A stretch of DNA of 20,560 nt from Candidatus Poribacteria bacterium (GCA_003645735.1 QNBQ01000001.1:1-20560), one strand, 5' to 3'; positions 1 through 7,725 are shown, counted from the first letter of the stretch. Notes: generated by a model not told the origin, from the sequence alone. Numbers and translations: made by a program.

Positions 1-1416
1 CCATTTATCCCCCTCTATCGCGGCCACCCCTCCTCCGAACGTCCCCACCCATATCCTCCCGAACCCGTCCTCGGCTATCGATGAGGGGGTGTAGTCGAGG
101 GGGTGGATTTTCACATCGCCGGAGGGGGTGATCTCGGCGAGGGCGGAGAACCTGTTCGCTATCCCTCCGGGGCCTGAGACGAACAGGCCGACCCCCGCCC
201 ACAGCTTGCCCGTCGAGTCGACGTAAACCGCCCTCACGTCGTCATATGGCAGGTCGGCCACTCTCCTCACCTCGACCGGCGGATCGCCCTCGACGAGGAC
301 GAGCCCCCCTTTCAGGCCGACCCAGACGCCCCTCTCCGTCCCGAAAAGCGACCGAACCTCCCCCAGCGGCAAATGGTGAACCTCCTCCCCGTCGATCACC
401 TCCACCCCTTCAACCGTCCCGACCCACACCCTCCCCATGCCGTCGACGGCCACCGAGCTGACCGGCGGCGTCTTGAAGATCCTGACCCCTCTATCGCAGA
501 AGAAGAGGCCGTTCCGTTTCGTCCCGATCCATATAGATCCGAACTGATCTACAAGCAGGCATTGGGGATCGTCCGCCCCCTCGGGCAGGGCGACATAGGA
601 CCACTTCCCTCCCTCATATCTGGCGAGCCACTTAGTGCTCAACACCCAGACCCTTCCCTCGGAATCGATCGTCAGGGAGACGATCCACTCCGGCGGGAAA
701 AGCGAGAAAAGCTTATGCCAACTCTCCCCCTCGAACACTCCTACCCCCATCGAGGCGGCGGCCCAGATCCTCCCCTCCTCGTCCTCGGCCAGGGCCAGGA
801 CGCTCCCCTCGGGGAGGCCGTCGGTGGCCGTGAACCTCCTCCACGATGAGCCGTCGAACCTGCTGACCAGCACGGAGTAGAGCGCCGAGGCCTCCATCCC
901 GAACCACAGCCTCCCCGAGCTATCCCTCAAAACGGCCCTCACGCCCAGATCAAGCCTCCCCTCGTTCTCGCCCCAGAGCTCCCATTCCCGTCCGTCGAAC
1001 CTGTTGACGCCCCTGTAGGTTCCGACCCAGACGTTCTCCCCCTCGGCCTTGATCGAGAGGACGTAGTTGGCGAAGGGGTCATCGCCGAACGTTCTGCTTT
1101 TCCATCTCTCACCGTTGAATACGCTGACCCCGCGGCTCGTCCCGACCCATATCCTGCCGTAGCTGTCCTGACATATCACGCGCACATCGTCGCTTATGAG
1201 GCCGTCGGCGGTCGAGTAGCTCCTCCACATCCCGTCGAATACGCTGACCCCGCTGCCCGTCCCGACCCATATCCTGCCATAACTGTCCTGATAGACGGCG
1301 CGCACGTCGTTCCCGCAGAGGCCCTCCATCCGGGTGAAGTTCCTCCAGTGGTAGATCTCCTCGCCCGGGGAGGCCAATGGGATAAGCAGCAGGATCGCCA
1401 ACGCCGCCGCTCGCAT
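1..1416 (-). CDS. Secreted two-component-regulator-propeller (Reg_prop) protein, C-terminus outside the window
   Basis: The frame is open from the ATG at 1416 to the window edge (472 codons), so the C-terminus is missing. Residues 1-18 form a signal peptide (short basic start, then a run of A, L and I). At least eleven blade repeats of about 40 residues follow, each with a D-x-x-G-R-[IVL]-W-[VIF]-G-T type motif and usually ending in a phrase like VSVFDG. This is the Reg_prop/YvrE-like beta-propeller found in the periplasmic sensor part of hybrid two-component systems. Whether a Y_Y_Y domain, transmembrane helix and kinase follow cannot be seen here. It may equally be a free secreted propeller. 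It starts 21 nt after the yraN stop and is probably the last gene of that operon. A GTG at 1419 is an in-frame alternative start. The ligand is unknown. Confidence 0.85.
   Translation of the reverse strand, partial: MRAAALAILLLIPLASPGEEIYHWRNFTRMEGLCGNDVRAVYQDSYGRIWVGTGSGVSVFDGMWRSYSTADGLISDDVRVICQDSYGRIWVGTSRGVSVFNGERWKSRTFGDDPFANYVLSIKAEGENVWVGTYRGVNRFDGREWELWGENEGRLDLGVRAVLRDSSGRLWFGMEASALYSVLVSRFDGSSWRRFTATDGLPEGSVLALAEDEEGRIWAAASMGVGVFEGESWHKLFSLFPPEWIVSLTIDSEGRVWVLSTKWLARYEGGKWSYVALPEGADDPQCLLVDQFGSIWIGTKRNGLFFCDRGVRIFKTPPVSSVAVDGMGRVWVGTVEGVEVIDGEEVHHLPLGEVRSLFGTERGVWVGLKGGLVLVEGDPPVEVRRVADLPYDDVRAVYVDSTGKLWAGVGLFVSGPGGIANRFSALAEITPSGDVKIHPLDYTPSSIAEDGFGRIWVGTFGGGVAAIEGDKW
1117..1290. 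repeat. Near-identical tandem blade repeat, 120-nt period
   Basis: Two 54-nt stretches at 1117-1170 and 1237-1290 are nearly identical, with about five substitutions, and lie exactly 120 nt (40 codons) apart. They encode blades 1 and 2 of the propeller gene (both read DSYGRIWVGT). Later blades keep the protein pattern but are much more divergent in DNA. This suggests a recent duplication or gene conversion of a single blade. Confidence 0.8.
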
Positions 1417-1437
1417 CACATCATCCCCTTCGAGGGG

Positions 1438-1848
1438 TTAAAACGTGAACCCGCCGCTCAGCTCGAAGGCGTTCCGGATGTGTTCGATCACCGGCTCCCC
1501 GTCGTCCGGGATGAGAACCGAGACGACGTCGAACCTGGCGCTTCTATCGAGCCACCCCTTTTTGCGGAGGTAGAGGAGCGCCAGCTTCGAAAGCTGCCTG
1601 CGCTTCCCGGGGGTTACGGCCTCGGCGGGAAGGCCGTATCCCGTCCCCCTCCTCGCCTTCACCTCAACTAAAACGATCGTATCCCCGTCCAGGGCGACGA
1701 TGTCTATCTCCCCTCTGCCTATCCTCACGTTTCTCTCGAGGATTTTATAGCCCTTCCCCTGGAGGAAGCGGGCGGCTATCCTCTCCCCTTCCTCGCCCAG
1801 CCTCTTTCTGTAGCCCTTAGATTGAACGACCTTCTGTGTATCGGGCAT
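1438..1848 (-). CDS. yraN: YraN/UPF0102 family endonuclease-like protein
   Basis: This is a 136-residue protein of the YraN (UPF0102) family, which has the fold of Holliday-junction resolvases and restriction enzymes; its cellular role is not settled. The core shows the PD-(D/E)XK-like signature: RGEIDIVA with E47 and D49, then VEVKAR with E62 and K64. The N-terminal GEEGERIAARFL helix and the GYKILERN strand are typical. The gene overlaps the 3' end of rnhB by 73 nt, which implies translational coupling. The rnhB-yraN adjacency is common in bacteria. The ATG at 1848 gives about 12 residues before the conserved region, and a later non-ATG start cannot be excluded. Confidence 0.9.
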   Translation of the reverse strand: MPDTQKVVQSKGYRKRLGEEGERIAARFLQGKGYKILERNVRIGRGEIDIVALDGDTIVLVEVKARRGTGYGLPAEAVTPGKRRQLSKLALLYLRKKGWLDRSARFDVVSVLIPDDGEPVIEHIRNAFELSGGFTF

Positions 1849-2423
1849 GGCCCGAACTCGGCGAGCGCCCTGTAATGTTGAGGCGTGGGATAGCCCTTAT
1901 GCCTGTCAAAGCCGTATTGGGGGTAAAGGCGGTGGAAATCGATCATCATCCTGTCCCTTATGACTTTCGCCACGATCGAGGCGGCCGCTATCGAGAAGCA
2001 GGTTCGATCGCCCTTACATATGGGGAGACATTCGACATCGATCTGGGGGGTATAAGGCCCGTCCACCAGGACGATCTGGGGGCGGGGGTGTAAACACTCC
2101 ACCGCCATCCTCATCGCCTTGAGGGAGGCGTTCAGGATGTTTATCCTGTCTATCTCGTGGCTGTCGACGATGCCTATGCCGATCGAGATGGCCTTCCCCT
2201 GAATCTCCTCGAAAAGCTCCTCCCTCCTCTCGGGGGAGAGCCGTTTCGAGTCACACACGCCGGGGATGAAAACATCGGGGGGGAACAGGACGGCAGCGGC
2301 CACCACCGGCCCGGCCAGCGGCCCCCTCCCCGCCTCGTCCACCCCGGCTATGAGCTCATATCCCCTCCTCCTGAGAGAAAACTCGAAGGAGAGGTCGAGT
2401 GGAAGAGGGGAACGGGTGGGCAT
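1776..2423 (-). CDS. rnhB: Ribonuclease HII
   Basis: RNase HII cleaves the RNA strand of RNA-DNA hybrids and starts removal of misincorporated ribonucleotides. The 215-residue protein has the type 2 signature GVDEAGRGPLAGPVV with catalytic D29 and E30, the DSKRLS motif at 58-63, D121 in LVDG, and D157 in the AKVIRDR helix, so the DEDD set is complete. The HKGYPT and HRRSF motifs near the end are also standard. The ATG lies one base after the rplS stop (TGA G ATG), so the gene is probably translated by reinitiation. The last 24 codons overlap yraN in another frame. That tail, beyond HRRSF, is not conserved in the family and may exist mainly because of the overlap. Confidence 0.97.
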   Translation of the reverse strand: MPTRSPLPLDLSFEFSLRRRGYELIAGVDEAGRGPLAGPVVAAAVLFPPDVFIPGVCDSKRLSPERREELFEEIQGKAISIGIGIVDSHEIDRINILNASLKAMRMAVECLHPRPQIVLVDGPYTPQIDVECLPICKGDRTCFSIAAASIVAKVIRDRMMIDFHRLYPQYGFDRHKGYPTPQHYRALAEFGPCPIHRRSFNLRATERGWARKGRG

Positions 2424-2424
2424 C

Positions 2425-2814
2425 TCAGCCCTCTTGCGCCTGCTCCTCCTGGGCCTTCTCCTTCTTGGCGACCAGCTTCTCCTTGACCTTGGCCGACTTG
2501 CCGACCCTCTCCCTCAGGTAGTAGAGCTTCGCCCTTCTGACGTCCCCTCTCCTCAGCACCTCTATCTTCTGGATGAGCGGTGAGTGGAGCGGGAAGGTTC
2601 TCTCCACCCCTATGCCGTAGGAGATCTTCCTGACGGTGAAGGTCTCCCTCAGCCCGCCGTGCGCCCTCCTTATGACGATCCCCTCGAAGCTCTGAGTTCT
2701 CTCCCTGTCGCCCTCTTTGATCTTGAAGGTGACCCTGACGGTATCGCCCGGGCCGAAATCGGGGATATCCGTCCTTTTGTATTGGTTCTCCAGGAGTTGG
2801 ATCAACCTGTGCAT
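2425..2814 (-). CDS. rplS: 50S ribosomal protein L19
   Basis: L19 sits at the 30S-50S interface and contributes to intersubunit bridges. The 129-residue protein starts with the usual LIQLLENQ helix. It then has the KOW-like block [26 protein letters not shown] and the signature [33 protein letters not shown] follows, and a short charged Lys/Glu/Gln tail ends it. Length is a little above the family norm because of that tail. The ATG lies 13 nt inside the end of trmD, an overlap consistent with the universal trmD-rplS coupling. Confidence 0.98.
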   Translation of the reverse strand: MHRLIQLLENQYKRTDIPDFGPGDTVRVTFKIKEGDRERTQSFEGIVIRRAHGGLRETFTVRKISYGIGVERTFPLHSPLIQKIEVLRRGDVRRAKLYYLRERVGKSAKVKEKLVAKKEKAQEEQAQEG

Positions 2815-3551
2815 CTCTCAACACCCCTCTTAGACATCAGCTCCTCTACAAAGCTCATCTCCTCATCGGTTAAAATCGCCCGATCCAGCAGATCGGGCCT
2901 TCTCTCGACGGTTCTCTTTATCGACTCAAGCCTCCTCCACCTCGCTATCCTCTCGTGGTCGCCGCTCAGGAGCACCTCCGGCACGTCCATCCCCCTGAAC
3001 CTGGCCGGCCTGGTGTAGTGGGGACAATCCAACAGCATATCGGTTCCGAAGGAATCGCCTTGGGCCGAGTCGTAATCGCTCATCGCCCCCGGAAGCAGCC
3101 TGACCACGGCATCTATCAACACCAGCGCCGGCAGCTCCCCTCCGCTCAGCACGTAATCCCCTATCGATATCTCCTCATCCACCAACGCGACCCTCACCCT
3201 CTCGTCCACCCCTTTGTATCTGCCGCAGACGATTATCAGGTGTTCCTCCAGCGACAGCCTCTCGGCGTCCCTCTGGGTGAGGGGGTGTCCCTGGGGGGTC
3301 ATCAGGATGACCTTGCATTTAGGGGTTCTGAGCGCCTCGATGGCGTTGAAGAGCGGCTCCGGTTTCAGCAACATCCCCGGCCCGCCGCCGTAGATGTAAT
3401 CATCAACGGTTCTGTGCTTATCGGTCGAGAAATCCCTGAGGTTGTGCGCCTCGATCCTGACCAGCCCCTTCTCCTGGGCGCGCCTCACGATCCCGAACCC
3501 CAGCGCCCCCTCCACCATTTCGGGGAAGATGGTTATCACGTCTATCCTCAT
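2802..3551 (-). CDS. trmD: tRNA (guanine-N1)-methyltransferase TrmD
   Basis: TrmD methylates G37 of tRNAs that read CNN codons, using S-adenosylmethionine, and so prevents +1 frameshifting. The 249-residue protein has the family blocks in order: the N-terminal [22 protein letters not shown] near residue 56, MTPQG at 84-88, [11 protein letters not shown] at 109-119, and the knot segment [26 protein letters not shown] at about 130-155. The LDCPHYTRP segment at 174-182 is preceded by D171, the likely catalytic aspartate. The ATG abuts the TAG stop of ylqD with no spacer. The gene rimM, usually just upstream, is absent. Confidence 0.98.
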   Translation of the reverse strand: MRIDVITIFPEMVEGALGFGIVRRAQEKGLVRIEAHNLRDFSTDKHRTVDDYIYGGGPGMLLKPEPLFNAIEALRTPKCKVILMTPQGHPLTQRDAERLSLEEHLIIVCGRYKGVDERVRVALVDEEISIGDYVLSGGELPALVLIDAVVRLLPGAMSDYDSAQGDSFGTDMLLDCPHYTRPARFRGMDVPEVLLSGDHERIARWRRLESIKRTVERRPDLLDRAILTDEEMSFVEELMSKRGVERCTG

Positions 3552-3959
3552 CTACTCCTTGATGCTGATGACGATCCCGTCTTTGACTATGATCTCGGCC
3601 TGGGAGAGCTTCTGGCGGATATCGTCGCCCACCTCGATCTTGACCGGCGCGTCATACGTCCCGGTTATGAACTCGCTTCCGATCTCCAGTTTTTCCACCT
3701 CCTCCAGCTTCCTCTGGAGGCTCAGCTTTATCTGCTCCTGTCTCCGTTTTTCCGCCATCAGCTCCTCTTTAACGAGCCTCGCCCTTTTCGGGTCGGTCTT
3801 CTCCAGCTCGGCTATCGTCCTTCTCATCTGGAACTCCATCTGCTCCAGCTTCACCTCTATCTGCTTTATCGCCTCCGAGAGCTGCTGGATCAGCTCCTGC
3901 TTGAACTTTTCGGTCACGATGGTCTTGAGGATGACCGGCCTTTTGACGATCAGCGACAT
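3552..3959 (-). CDS. ylqD: YlqD-family coiled-coil protein
   Basis: This is a 135-residue protein of unknown function. It has a short N-terminal beta segment (VILKTIVTEKF), a long charged coiled coil over about residues 20-92 rich in Glu, Lys, Gln and Leu, and a compact C-terminal part ending VEVGD-like and IIVKDGIVISI. This arrangement and the position between khpA and trmD match YlqD of Bacillus and related bacteria, where the order is rpsP-ylqC-ylqD-rimM-trmD-rplS. The family call rests on these features plus synteny, not on a search. The gene is preceded by a hairpin and T tract, and no clear Shine-Dalgarno sequence is visible upstream of the ATG. Its stop codon abuts the trmD start. Confidence 0.75.
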   Translation of the reverse strand: MSLIVKRPVILKTIVTEKFKQELIQQLSEAIKQIEVKLEQMEFQMRRTIAELEKTDPKRARLVKEELMAEKRRQEQIKLSLQRKLEEVEKLEIGSEFITGTYDAPVKIEVGDDIRQKLSQAEIIVKDGIVISIKE

Positions 3960-3980
3960 GGTTCGGCTTTCGGTTCGGTT

Positions 3981-4021
3981 AAAAAAGTTAGGCTAATCTG
4001 CCCCGGAGGGCAGATTAGCCT
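3981..4021 (-). terminator. Intrinsic terminator or attenuator between khpA and ylqD
   Basis: A perfect 14-bp stem (3990-4003 paired with 4008-4021) has a 4-nt loop. On the minus strand it is followed two or three bases later by six T residues (3981-3986). It lies 21 nt after the khpA stop and 30 nt before the ylqD start. The shape is that of a rho-independent terminator read in the operon direction. It would limit transcription into ylqD-trmD-rplS, or separate two transcripts. Confidence 0.8.
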
Positions 4022-4041
4022 TTGGGGTTGAAGTTCGCGGT

Positions 4042-4275
4042 TTACTCCAAGATCTCAAGCACCGCCCTCTTGTTGGCCTTGGTTGCGGCGGCGCTCAGGA
4101 TGGTCCTTATGGCCCTAGCGGTCCTACCTCCTTTGCCTATCACCTTGCCGAGGTCATCCTCGGCGACGCTCAGCTCCAGGATTGAGGTTTTCTCCCCTTC
4201 GATCTCGTTAACCACGACCTGTTCCGGATGATCTACCAGCGCCTTGGCTATGTATTCAACCAACTCCTTCAGCAA
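4042..4275 (-). CDS. khpA: KH-domain RNA-binding protein KhpA (YlqC)
   Basis: This is a 77-residue single type II KH domain protein. KhpA binds RNA, often with KhpB (Jag), and affects cell shape and division in Gram-positive bacteria. The [18 protein letters not shown] segment holds the GxxG loop that contacts RNA. The N-terminal [14 protein letters not shown] and the final RAVLEILE strand are typical for the family, and the length is normal. The start codon is TTG (4275), supported by a strong GGAGGAGGTG ribosome binding site a few bases upstream. The gene follows rpsP by 18 nt, the usual partner in this cluster. Confidence 0.93.
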   Translation of the reverse strand: MLKELVEYIAKALVDHPEQVVVNEIEGEKTSILELSVAEDDLGKVIGKGGRTARAIRTILSAAATKANKRAVLEILE

Positions 4276-4293
4276 GGGACACCTCCTCCTTTC

Positions 4294-4704
4294 TCACTGG
4301 TTTTCCTGAACGGTGTTTTGAACGGTTTGATCGGAAGCCGGTTGAGCCGTTTGTTCGGCTTCAACTGTTCCCCCTTGCTGTGCCTGGGCCTTGGCCAGCT
4401 TCTTCTGCCGTTTCCTCCTCTTCCTTTCGGCCTCCCTGGCGTCCCTTATCGCGGCGAACTTGGCCCAGACGCCGACCTTCCTGAGCAGGCTTCTAACCGT
4501 GTCGGTCGGCTCGGCCCCTATCAGCAGCCATTTGAGCGCTTTCTCCTCATCGATGACTATGACGGCCGGATCGGGTATCGGGTCGTAATAGCCGATCTTC
4601 TCGATATATTTGCCGTCCCTGGGGCTTCTGGAGTCGGCGACCACGACCCTATAGAAGGGCCGGTTCCTCCTGCCGGCGCGTTGTAATCTGATCCTGACCG
4701 GCAA
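4294..4704 (-). CDS. rpsP: 30S ribosomal protein S16
   Basis: S16 is an early-binding small-subunit protein. The N-terminal 80 residues are canonical: [25 protein letters not shown], then [14 protein letters not shown], and the [19 protein letters not shown] helix. The protein is 136 residues, long for S16, because of a Lys/Arg-rich stretch followed by a Gln/Ala/Thr-rich low-complexity tail from about residue 105. The start is TTG at 4704. The AGGAGGTGA ribosome binding site contains the TGA stop of ffh, only 4 nt upstream, so the two genes are likely translationally coupled. Confidence 0.97.
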   Translation of the reverse strand: MPVRIRLQRAGRRNRPFYRVVVADSRSPRDGKYIEKIGYYDPIPDPAVIVIDEEKALKWLLIGAEPTDTVRSLLRKVGVWAKFAAIRDAREAERKRRKRQKKLAKAQAQQGGTVEAEQTAQPASDQTVQNTVQENQ

Positions 4705-4708
4705 CCTA

Positions 4709-6055
4709 TCACCTCCTCACCACGAACGGGAGGGCCTCCCTCATCCTCCTCCTGGCCTTCTTCGGATCCATCCCGCTCAGCTGTTTGAGCAGCTTGTTCA
4801 TCTGAACAAGCTGCTGGATCAATCTGTTGACGTCCTGGACGGTCGTCCCGCTTCCGCGGGCGATCCTCAGCCTTCGGCTCCAGTTCTTCAAAAGCTTCGG
4901 GTTCCTCCTCTCCTCGATCGTCATGGAGAGGATGATCGCCTCGGCCTTCTTGAGCTGCTCCTCGTCGACCTGAAGCCCTTTCAGCCTGCCGAGGCCGGGT
5001 ATCATCTCGAGCAGCTGATCTAAGGCGCCCATCCTCTTTATCTGTCTGATCTGCTCCAGCATGTCCTCGAAATCCAGCTCCTTCTTCTCCATCAGCTTCC
5101 GCTCCAGCTGCTTAGCCTTCTCCTCGTCCATGGCCTTTTCGGCCCGCTCGATCAGCGTCAGCAGATCGCCCCTGCCCAGTATCCTGGAGGCCATCCTGTC
5201 GGGGTGGAACTCCTCCAGCGCGTCGAGCTTCTCGCCCACTCCCACCAGCTTTATCGGCTTCCCCGTGACCGCCTTGATCGACAGCGCCGCCCCGCCCCGG
5301 GCGTCCCCGTCCAGCTTCGTCAGGAAAACCCCCGTGATGTCGAGCCTCTCGTCGAAAGCTTTGGCGACGTTCACTGCGTCCTGGCCGGTCATCGCATCGG
5401 CCACCAGCAGGATCTCGTGCGGCTCGACCGCCTCCTTTATCTCCTCCAGCTCCCTCATCAGCTCCTCGTCGATGTGCAGCCTGCCAGCCGTGTCGATGAT
5501 GACCACATCATACCCGCGCGACCGGGCGTGCTCCACCGCTCCCTTGCAGATCTCGACCGGCGAGACGTTGCCCATCGAAAAGACCGGCACATCTATCTCC
5601 TCGCCCAGAAGCTGGAGCTGCTTGACCGCAGCGGGCCTGTAGACGTCCGCCGCAACCAGGAGCGGCCTCCTCCCCTCCGATTTGAACCTCTTCGCCAGCT
5701 TCGCGGCGGCGGTCGTCTTGCCCGACCCGTGCAGGCCGACGAGCATTATGACGGTTATCCCGTTCGGGTTCAGGTTCAGCTTCGCCGCCTGACCCCCCAT
5801 CAGCTGCACCAGCTCGTCGTTGATGATCTTCATGATCTGCATGTCGGGGGTCAGGCTGCGGAGGACCTCCTGGCCGAGAGCCTTCTCCTTGACCCTCTCG
5901 ATGAAGTCGCGGGCGACCTTGTAGTGGACGTCGGCCTCAAGCAGGGCCAGCCTGACCTCGCGCAATACGTCCTTGACGTTCTTCTCCGTCAGCCTGCCCT
6001 GGCCGCGGATCTTCTTGAATATCCCCTGAAGCCTTTCCGTGAGGTTTTCAAACAT
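4709..6055 (-). CDS. ffh: Signal recognition particle GTPase Ffh (SRP54)
   Basis: Ffh with 4.5S RNA binds signal sequences on ribosomes and delivers them to FtsY at the inner membrane. The 448-residue protein has the N domain helix bundle (1-95) and a G domain with GLHGSGKT at 107-114, DTAGR at 188-192, TKLD at 246-249 and the DARGGAAL insertion-box-end block. A methionine-containing M domain follows from about 300. It includes the [11 protein letters not shown] signature that contacts SRP RNA. The N-terminus [10 protein letters not shown] is the standard start. Upstream GGAGG lies directly against the ATG, unusually close. Two near-consensus promoters lie upstream (6087-6116 and 6157-6185). 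Ffh heads the operon. Confidence 0.99.
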   Translation of the reverse strand: MFENLTERLQGIFKKIRGQGRLTEKNVKDVLREVRLALLEADVHYKVARDFIERVKEKALGQEVLRSLTPDMQIMKIINDELVQLMGGQAAKLNLNPNGITVIMLVGLHGSGKTTAAAKLAKRFKSEGRRPLLVAADVYRPAAVKQLQLLGEEIDVPVFSMGNVSPVEICKGAVEHARSRGYDVVIIDTAGRLHIDEELMRELEEIKEAVEPHEILLVADAMTGQDAVNVAKAFDERLDITGVFLTKLDGDARGGAALSIKAVTGKPIKLVGVGEKLDALEEFHPDRMASRILGRGDLLTLIERAEKAMDEEKAKQLERKLMEKKELDFEDMLEQIRQIKRMGALDQLLEMIPGLGRLKGLQVDEEQLKKAEAIILSMTIEERRNPKLLKNWSRRLRIARGSGTTVQDVNRLIQQLVQMNKLLKQLSGMDPKKARRRMREALPFVVRR

Positions 6056-6086
6056 CCTCCACGCTCACCGTGCGGGATGCCTGCTT

Positions 6087-6116
6087 ATGATACCTTATGA
6101 GGCGCGGCTTTGTCAA
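6087..6116 (-). promoter_or_regulatory. Proximal sigma70-type promoter of ffh
   Basis: On the minus strand a perfect TTGACA (6116-6111) is followed after 18 nt by TATCAT (6092-6087). Predicted transcription start is about 6080, giving a leader of about 25 nt to the ffh ATG. Confidence 0.7.
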
Positions 6117-6156
6117 CGGGAGCTTCTCCCAAGCGAGGGCGCCGGGTCGTAATTTA

Positions 6157-6185
6157 ATTATACAAAACCGCCCACCCTCGGTCAA
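6157..6185 (-). promoter_or_regulatory. Distal sigma70-type promoter of ffh
   Basis: On the minus strand TTGACC (6185-6180) is followed after exactly 17 nt by a perfect TATAAT (6162-6157). Together with the proximal promoter it gives the operon two tandem starts. Its -35 box lies 11 nt from the -35 box of the divergent dehydrogenase promoter. Confidence 0.75.
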
Positions 6186-6196
6186 CTTGAGCGGGC

Positions 6197-6225
6197 TTGA
6201 CCCTTGTTTCCCAAAGGGCTAAAAT
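6197..6225 (+). promoter_or_regulatory. Promoter of the MDR dehydrogenase-GNAT pair
   Basis: TTGACC (6197-6202), 17-nt spacer, TAAAAT (6220-6225). The predicted start near 6232 leaves a leader of about 28 nt to the ATG at 6260. This argues against an upstream in-frame ATG at 6197, which lies in the promoter itself. Confidence 0.75.
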
Positions 6226-6259
6226 ATGGGTTCAGCCAACCCCTGAGGGGAGGTCGAAG

Positions 6260-7246
6260 ATGCCGAAGGAGCTTGTGGCGATAGCCCCCGGGCAGGCGGT
6301 CATAAGGGAGTATGAGGAGCCGCCCCTGCCCGAGGGACACATAAGGGTGAAGGTCGAATTCGGCGCCCCCAAGCACGGCACCGAGCTGACCCTCTTCAAG
6401 GGCTACAGAAAAGCCTCTTTCCCCATGGGCCTGGGGAACATGTGCGTCGGACGGGTGGTGGAGATAGGCGAGGGGGTTGAGGGGTTCTCGATAGGCGATA
6501 GGGTCGCCGGATACGGCCATCTGAGGGAGACGCATGTGTGGCGGGCCGACAGGGTCTGGAGGATGCCGGAGCGGATGACCCCCAAAGAGGCCGTCTGCTT
6601 CGACCCGGCCCAGTTCGCGCTGGCCGGAGTCAGGGACGGAGGCGTCAGGATAGGCGATAAGGTGGCCGTCTTCGGGCTGGGGGCGATAGGCCAGATGGCC
6701 GTCCAGATGGCCAGGATGTCAGGGGCGATATTCGTGGCGGCGGTCGATCCAATACCGCTCAGGAGGCAGGTCGCCCTGGAAAACGGCGCCGATATCGCCC
6801 TCGACCCGAACGAGGTCGATGTGGGGGAGGAGCTCAAAAAGGCGACGGACGGGAAGGGCGTGGACGTGGCGATCGAGACGAGCGGCAGCTATGAGGCGCT
6901 GCACCAGGCCATAAGGGGCCTGGCGTTCGGGGGGACGGTCTCGTTTGTGGGGTGGAGCAAGGAGTGCAGGGGAGGGCTGGACTTCGGCGAGACGGCCCAC
7001 TTCATCATCCCCAACATCGTCTTCTCAAGGGCCTGCAGCGACCCCAACAGGGATCACCCGAGGTGGAGCTTCCAAAGGATCATGGAGACCTGCTGGAAGC
7101 TGCTTTCGGAGGGGAGGTTCAACTGTGAGAACATCGTCCAGCCGGTTGTCCCCTTCTCCGAAGCGCTGGAGGCCTATCTGGAATACGTGGATCGCCATCC
7201 CGAAAGGAGCGTCAAGCTCGGCGTCGTCTTCGAGGGGGAGGTATGA
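6260..7246 (+). CDS. Medium-chain dehydrogenase/reductase (zinc-alcohol-dehydrogenase-like) without the canonical zinc site
   Basis: This is a 328-residue MDR-superfamily oxidoreductase. An N-terminal GroES-like domain (1-110) is followed by a Rossmann fold with GLGAIG at 139-144 and the acidic end of the second strand at D163, which suggests NAD(H). The canonical catalytic zinc motifs are altered: the CGxD region reads KHGTE (38-42) and GHE reads GNM (59-61). The four-cysteine structural zinc loop is also missing. Such zinc-poor members include BchC-like and sugar or sterol-type MDRs, so substrate and reaction cannot be assigned. The ATG has GGGGAGG 6 nt upstream. It overlaps the following acetyltransferase by ATGA, so the two form one transcription unit. 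Confidence 0.85.
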   Translation: MPKELVAIAPGQAVIREYEEPPLPEGHIRVKVEFGAPKHGTELTLFKGYRKASFPMGLGNMCVGRVVEIGEGVEGFSIGDRVAGYGHLRETHVWRADRVWRMPERMTPKEAVCFDPAQFALAGVRDGGVRIGDKVAVFGLGAIGQMAVQMARMSGAIFVAAVDPIPLRRQVALENGADIALDPNEVDVGEELKKATDGKGVDVAIETSGSYEALHQAIRGLAFGGTVSFVGWSKECRGGLDFGETAHFIIPNIVFSRACSDPNRDHPRWSFQRIMETCWKLLSEGRFNCENIVQPVVPFSEALEAYLEYVDRHPERSVKLGVVFEGEV

Positions 7247-7725
7247 ACGTCAGGATAAGGCGGTTCAGGGAGGAGGACAGGGAGAGGCTCAAGGAGATAA
7301 CGAGGGAGGCGTTCGACGGGGTGTCGATCGATCAGAACATCGAGAGGCTCTTCGGCGTTATAGCCGGGATGAGGTGGTATGAGCGGAAGTGGAGGGATAT
7401 AGACGCCGATTGCGACGCAAACCCGGAAGGGGTGTTCGTCGCCGAGGCGGACGGGGAGGTCGTCGGATACATAACGACGAGGATCGACCGCCAAACGAGG
7501 ATTGGCCGGATAATGAACTTCGCCGTCTCGCCTCGCCACCAGAGGAAGGGGATCGGATCGAAGCTGCTTGAGAGGGCGTTGGAATACCTGAGGGAGGAGG
7601 GGATGGAGTTCGTCAGGATAGAGACCCTGGAGCAGAACGAGGTTTGCAAGAAATTTTACCCGAAGCTCGGCTTCAGGGAGGTGGCCAGGCAGATCCACTA
7701 TATCATGCCGCTGAGGGGCGACTAG
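7243..7725 (+). CDS. GNAT-family N-acetyltransferase
   Basis: This is a 160-residue single-domain GNAT protein that would transfer an acetyl group from acetyl-CoA to an amine; the substrate is unknown. Motif A is clear: MNFAVSPRHQRKGIGSKLLERAL, with the pyrophosphate-binding QRKGIG at 100-105. It is followed by the motif B region NEVCKKFYPKLGF (132-144), where Tyr139 is a candidate general acid. The start overlaps the dehydrogenase stop (ATGA), implying coupled translation and perhaps a shared pathway. The stop codon shares the palindrome CTAG with the stop codon of the convergent TPR gene, so there is no room for a terminator between them. Confidence 0.9.
   Translation: MNVRIRRFREEDRERLKEITREAFDGVSIDQNIERLFGVIAGMRWYERKWRDIDADCDANPEGVFVAEADGEVVGYITTRIDRQTRIGRIMNFAVSPRHQRKGIGSKLLERALEYLREEGMEFVRIETLEQNEVCKKFYPKLGFREVARQIHYIMPLRGD

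Noticed and set aside
2955..4031. 358-codon plus-strand open frame antisense to trmD and ylqD
   Set aside because: It mirrors two well-recognised genes and its protein has no domain; long antisense frames are expected at this GC content.
5204..6100. 298-codon plus-strand frame opposite ffh
   Set aside because: It is a shadow of ffh: residues follow the complementary codons, and it has no ribosome binding site or family motif.
6197..6259. Upstream in-frame start for the MDR dehydrogenase
   Set aside because: It overlaps the -35 and -10 boxes, and the ATG at 6260 has a strong ribosome binding site.
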